Made by a program: the position numbers and the translations under genes. Shown in pieces: positions 34,501 through 37,562 of a DNA stretch of 37,562 bases. The stretch lies in the NCBI GenBank assembly GCA_022794055.1, contig JAAWEA010000013.1:1-37562 (forward strand), given 5' to 3'. Below the pieces are notes generated by a model. That model saw nothing but the letters and a program-made list of their open reading frames with translations, was not told the origin of the DNA and did not search any database. Numbering within the stretch: position 1 is the first letter of the stretch; each line of letters opens with the position of its first letter. The DNA comes from Clostridia bacterium. GTDB lineage: Bacteria; Bacillota; Clostridia; TANB77; CAG-508.

Positions 34501-35370
34501 ATGATAAATTTAGAATTATATAGAATTTTTATAATTGTAGCAGAAGAAAAAAATCTTACTAAAGCAAGTAATATTTTACATATATCACAACCTGCAGTAA
34601 GTAAACATATAAAAAATTTAGAAAATCAATTTAATGTAAAATTATTTAACAGAAGTAAATATGGTATGTTTTTAACAGATAATGGCAAAAAATTATATTT
34701 GCAAATCAACGATTCAATTAAAACTCTTAATAAAGCCGATTTTTTATTTAATGTTGATAGAGATATTAATTTAGGTATTCATATTAATATGCCCAATAAT
34801 ATATATAGTAATCAAATATCCAAATTTTATGAGCAAAATAAAAATAGTACTATTAATATACTAAAACTTATTACTGAAAACATGTTTTTTATGTTAGAAA
34901 AACAACAACTTGACTTAGTTATTTCAAAGAAGTTTAGTGAGAATTTATATAATTCAAATTTAATTAAATACATAAATTTAGGATTTCTACATGATGTATT
35001 TGTAGTAAGAAATAATTCTAAATATAATAATACCCTATTTTCTAAAAAGGATTTAAAAAAGGAAAAAATTTATACACTAAGAAATATTTCTGGAACAACA
35101 ATTAATTTATTAAACTCTTTAGAAATTTCAAATGAATCATTAAATGTAAAAAATATTACATATTCAACTTTACTTGAACTTTTAAAAAGCGAGGATATTA
35201 TAGCAGTTCTTACTAAAGAATATATTAAAAATGAATTAGAAACAAATAAATTAAATATATTAAAAACTGATTTTGAATTAGATTCTATAGAATTTGGATT
35301 TTATTATAATGTTAAAAATCGTTTTAAAGAATTACAAATGCTGATAAGTATATTAAAAAGTGATATTTAA
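34501..35370 (+). CDS. LysR-family transcription regulator
   Basis: The 289-residue protein has the winged helix-turn-helix at 1-60 ('EEKNLTKASNILHISQPAVS', 'HIKNLENQFNVKLFNR') and a periplasmic-binding-like effector domain (about 85-285) that is poorly conserved. LysR proteins usually control a divergent neighbour. Here that is the Ppx/GppA-like gene, with the two promoters only 38 bp apart, so they could be co-controlled (inference). The effector is unknown. Confidence 0.92.
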   Translation: MINLELYRIFIIVAEEKNLTKASNILHISQPAVSKHIKNLENQFNVKLFNRSKYGMFLTDNGKKLYLQINDSIKTLNKADFLFNVDRDINLGIHINMPNNIYSNQISKFYEQNKNSTINILKLITENMFFMLEKQQLDLVISKKFSENLYNSNLIKYINLGFLHDVFVVRNNSKYNNTLFSKKDLKKEKIYTLRNISGTTINLLNSLEISNESLNVKNITYSTLLELLKSEDIIAVLTKEYIKNELETNKLNILKTDFELDSIEFGFYYNVKNRFKELQMLISILKSDI

Positions 35371-35373
35371 AAT

Positions 35374-35398
35374 AAAATATAACTTTAAGTTATATTTT
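35374..35398 (+). terminator. AT-only palindrome after the LysR gene
   Basis: AAAATATAACTT (35374-35385) and AAGTTATATTTT (35387-35398) are exact reverse complements. This could fold as a terminator immediately after the stop at 35370, but it is weak and lacks G+C. Confidence 0.45.
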
Positions 35399-35414
35399 AG
35401 AAACAAATATGTAT

Positions 35415-35443
35415 TTTACATATTATATAAACCTTTTTACAAT
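35415..35443 (+). promoter_or_regulatory. Candidate promoter of the histidine phosphatase gene
   Basis: TTTACA (35415-35420) and TACAAT (35438-35443) are separated by 17 nt. A second choice, TTTACA 35436-35441 with TCTAAT 35459-35464, also has 17 nt. Confidence 0.5.
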
Positions 35444-35486
35444 AAATATAGATATTATTCTAATTTTAAGTAGAAAGGTTTTTATT

Positions 35487-36068
35487 ATGGTTAATTTAAT
35501 ATTTAATAATGAAACTCATACAGAAATACTATTAACAAGACATGGTCAAACTGAATGGAATTTTCTTAAAAAAGTTCAAGGAAAGCTTGATATTCCTTTA
35601 AATGAAAAAGGCATTAAACAGGCTCAAATTACAAAAAGTAAATTACAAAATGAAGAAATTGATTTGATTCTTTCTTCTCCTTTAATTAGAGCTGTTGAAA
35701 CAGCAAAAATTATAAATACTGGTAAAAATATACCTCTTTTTATATCTAAACAGTTCTCTGAAAGAGATTTTGGTGAATTTGAAGGGATGGCTAACTATAA
35801 TTTTGATTATGAAGCATTTTGGAGTTATAAACAAAATTTACAATATGAAAAAGCAGAAAATATTAGATTATTTTTTAATAGAGTCTATAGTGCTCTTGAT
35901 GAAATCTACTTAAAGTATAAGGGTAAACGAATATTATTAGTAGGACATGCTGGAATTAGTATACCTGTTTATTGTTATTTTAATGGAATACCTAATATAG
36001 ATACTTTATTAGATCTAGCTATTGATAATTGTGAGGTTGTTAAATATGTTTATAAAGAAAGAGAATAA
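35487..36068 (+). CDS. Histidine phosphatase / phosphoglycerate mutase-like protein
   Basis: The 193-residue protein is of the branch-1 histidine phosphatase family. R18-H19-G20 in 'LLTRHGQTEWN' holds the phospho-accepting His, 'SSPLIRAVETAKII' supplies the phosphate-binding Arg, 'FSERDFGEFEG' the acid residue, and 'LLVGHAGIS' the second His. It acts on small phosphorylated compounds (sugar phosphates, alpha-ribazole phosphate or others); the substrate is not decided by sequence. I chose the ATG at 35487, 8 nt after GAAAGG; an earlier ATG at 35409 overlaps the promoter region. Confidence 0.9.
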   Translation: MVNLIFNNETHTEILLTRHGQTEWNFLKKVQGKLDIPLNEKGIKQAQITKSKLQNEEIDLILSSPLIRAVETAKIINTGKNIPLFISKQFSERDFGEFEGMANYNFDYEAFWSYKQNLQYEKAENIRLFFNRVYSALDEIYLKYKGKRILLVGHAGISIPVYCYFNGIPNIDTLLDLAIDNCEVVKYVYKERE

Positions 36069-36189
36069 ATATTTTATGATATATCTTAATATGCAATATA
36101 TTTATAATAGTAATTTAAGTATCCTAAAAAATTTTTTTAAAACATAAATTTTAAAACTTTGTATAGAGCTTTTGAGAACTGCAATTGTA

Positions 36190-36265
36190 TGGTCGAGGTG
36201 ACAGGGATCGAACCTGCGACCTCATGGTCCCAAACCACGCGCGCTACCAACTGCGCTACACCTCG
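36190..36265 (-). tRNA. tRNA-Pro (anticodon UGG)
   Basis: Read on the minus strand: acceptor CGAGGTG/CACCTCG, D-arm TAGCGCAGTTGGTAGCGC, anticodon stem CGTGG/CCATG with loop TTTGGGA (anticodon TGG), T-arm with GGTTCGATCCC, discriminator A and an encoded CCA. Confidence 0.95.
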
Positions 36266-36294
36266 ATATTTACTTTAATTAAAACACTTATTAT

Positions 36295-36323
36295 ACTATA
36301 CCATAAATAATATAAATTTTCAA
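36295..36323 (-). promoter_or_regulatory. Promoter of tRNA-Pro
   Basis: On the minus strand TTGAAA (36323-36318) and TATAGT (36300-36295) are separated by 17 nt, about 30 nt upstream of the tRNA. Confidence 0.65.
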
Positions 36324-36352
36324 TACTTTTATAAAAATTTATTTAAATTCAC

Positions 36353-36381
36353 TTGATTTTTTTCTATTATAAACGTATAAT
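36353..36381 (+). promoter_or_regulatory. Promoter of tRNA-Arg(ACG)
   Basis: TTGATT (36353-36358) and TATAAT (36376-36381) are separated by 17 nt, 72 nt before the tRNA. The leader would be processed off. Confidence 0.65.
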
Positions 36382-36453
36382 ATTTGTGTAATGCTTATAA
36401 TTTAATTAAAAATAAAATTATAAAAATCTTGATAATTAATCTAAGTTAAATAT

Positions 36454-36530
36454 GCAGCAGTAGCTTAGCTGGATAGAGCACTCGGCTACGAACCGAGAGG
36501 TCGGGGATTCGAATTCCTCCTGCTGCACCA
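36454..36530 (+). tRNA. tRNA-Arg (anticodon ACG)
   Basis: Acceptor GCAGCAG/CTGCTGC, D-arm AGCTTAGCTGGATAGAGC, anticodon stem CTCGG/CCGAG with loop CTACGAA (anticodon ACG, normally edited to ICG), T-arm GGGGATTCGAATTCC, discriminator A and an encoded CCA. Confidence 0.95.
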
Positions 36531-36531
36531 C

Positions 36532-36559
36532 AACTCTCAAATAAATTTGAGAGTTTTTA
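36532..36559 (+). terminator. Terminator of tRNA-Arg(ACG)
   Basis: AACTCTCAA (36532-36540) pairs with TTGAGAGTT (36547-36555), followed by Ts, directly after the tRNA. Confidence 0.85.
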
Positions 36560-36920
36560 TTTGTTTGTTTTAAATATATTCCTTATTTTAACTACTTTTC
36601 CAATGAAATTATTTTAAATTACTTTTTCAAATTCTTTTTTCTTTTGTTTTTTAAATAATATATGTATTATAATAAAAATCTGTACTTAAAATTAAGTATA
36701 TCTAAATAATTTTATGAAATATCTTTTCAAAACTCAGTAATTTTTGGAAAAGTCTTTCAATTTTTCATTTTAAAAATATAATTATATTAAAAAATTCTAT
36801 ACTTTTATAGAACCTTTTGATATAATTACTTAAAAAAATAGTAATTTATTAGATAATTAAATTTAAAATATGTAATAAACATTAAATTTACTTAACTAAA
36901 AAATATAAGGAGGAAATTTT
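36560..36920. other. Long AT-rich gap without a recognisable gene
   Basis: This 361-bp stretch has no gene I can support on either strand. It contains a 7-bp inverted repeat, TTCTATA (36795-36801) and TATAGAA (36806-36812), and a TATAAT-like element shortly after it, possibly a promoter/operator region of the ABM-like gene. No good -35 box is present. Confidence 0.4.
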
Positions 36921-37220
36921 ATGGATAAAACCGCTTGGATTTTTTCATACAAACTTAAGCGAAATATAAACGAAGAAACTTTTATTCAATTAACACAAAA
37001 ATTACATGATGAAATTATTTCTAAAGCAAAAGGCTTTATTTCTTGGGAACATTACTTACAAGGAGATATTTGGACTGATTTTGTTCTTTGGGAGACAGAA
37101 GAAGATGCAAATAATGCAACAACAATAGGTAAAGGTAAAGAAGTAACTAATAATTTTTATGATTGTATTCAAATGAATACTTGTAGAGCATTAATTTCGA
37201 AATTAATTAAAAAGTATTAG
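36921..37220 (+). CDS. Small ABM-like (dimeric alpha/beta barrel) protein
   Basis: The 99-residue protein, with 'WIFSYKLKRNINEETFIQLT', 'AKGFISWEHYLQGDIWTDFV', 'LWETEEDANNA' and a final helix, matches the fold pattern of small antibiotic-biosynthesis-monooxygenase-like proteins. In many of these the catalytic role is unproven. The RBS AAGGAGG is 8 nt before the ATG. It is followed after 56 nt by a membrane protein gene on the same strand, probably one transcript. Function unknown. Confidence 0.6.
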   Translation: MDKTAWIFSYKLKRNINEETFIQLTQKLHDEIISKAKGFISWEHYLQGDIWTDFVLWETEEDANNATTIGKGKEVTNNFYDCIQMNTCRALISKLIKKY

Positions 37221-37276
37221 ATTTTGAAGAATTGATTGTAAATCATTAATAAAACATATAAAAGGAGGTGGAATGA

Positions 37277-37562
37277 GTGAATTTCTTATTAACATTATTG
37301 ATTGGAATAGTTGCAGGAGTAATAGATGTATTACCAATGATTAAAATGAAAGTTGATAAATTTTCTTGCATATCAGCATTTGTTTATTATATAATAGTTC
37401 CTTTTGTTATCTTTGGAATCAATTGGTTTAGCAATTTATGGTGGTTAAGAGGTGGTGTTGTTGCTATTATTATGGCAATTCCAGTTATTATTTTAGTTGC
37501 TAAAGAAGATAAAAAAAGTCCAGTAGCAATGACAATAATGTCTATTATTTTAGGCAGTATTA
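37277..37562 (+). CDS. Hypothetical membrane protein (3' end outside window)
   Basis: A GTG start at 37277 lies 8 nt after AGGAGG. At least 95 residues, with three visible hydrophobic helices (about 2-20, 33-50, 56-75), and 'VAGVIDVLPMIKMKVDKFS' between helices 1 and 2. An overlapping ATG at 37273 gives only a short frame. The length is unknown because the window ends. I do not recognise the family. Confidence 0.7.
   Translation, partial: MNFLLTLLIGIVAGVIDVLPMIKMKVDKFSCISAFVYYIIVPFVIFGINWFSNLWWLRGGVVAIIMAIPVIILVAKEDKKSPVAMTIMSIILGSI

Overview
The window is very AT-rich. It has strong GGAGG-type ribosome binding sites, sigma-A-like promoters with 17-nt spacers, and Gram-positive envelope genes (LCP ligase, PBP5-type carboxypeptidase, ComEA, an LPxxG-anchored surface protein). 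This points to a low-GC Firmicute, most likely an anaerobic, host-associated or uncultured member of the Clostridia. The organism is inferred from style and gene content, not from a marker gene.

Layout. (1) 1-12437, minus strand: one uninterrupted reading frame that runs off the left edge, at least 4145 codons. It encodes a secreted giant surface protein: signal peptide, von Willebrand A domain with a MIDAS motif, about 27 divergent Cna-B/SpaA-like units, then Listeria-Bacteroides (InlB-type) repeats. (2) 12.6-16.2 kb: comEA (minus), a D-Ala-D-Ala carboxypeptidase (plus) and an LCP-family cell-wall ligase (minus), with a long hairpin between the last two. (3) 16.3-19.6 kb, minus: a cluster of damaged genes. 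These are a remnant ORF with two frame breaks, a cvpA-like gene with a one-base frameshift, an intact DUF5711-like membrane beta-propeller gene, and a YkvI-like membrane gene split by one in-frame TAA. (4) 19.6-22.8 kb, minus: an ABC operon (ATPase, ABC-2 permease, GldG-like auxiliary protein). (5) 22.97-30.2 kb: an accessory-looking stretch that starts at tRNA-Arg(UCU). It holds four XRE-type regulators, a single-chain MmeI-like (type IIL/IIG) restriction-modification enzyme, degraded PP-loop and AbrB-like genes, and a SpaA-domain surface protein ending in an LPYAG sorting signal. It closes with a 55-bp perfect inverted repeat. (6) 30.2-37.56 kb: M18 aminopeptidase, FAD oxidoreductase-Rieske fusion, Ppx/GppA-like ASKHA protein, LysR regulator, histidine phosphatase, tRNA-Pro(UGG), tRNA-Arg(ACG), an ABM-like small protein and the start of a membrane protein.

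How it fits together. Much of the window serves the cell envelope: adhesin, peptidoglycan trimming, anchoring of wall polymers, an ABC exporter-like operon and a sortase substrate. The 23-30 kb section resembles a defence/accessory island with gene decay. I found no CRISPR array, transposase or integrase. I see no clear evidence for an entirely new system. The features that most deserve a second look are the giant adhesin, the 55-bp inverted repeat, the MmeI-like neighbourhood with its palindromic operator, and the clusters of broken genes.
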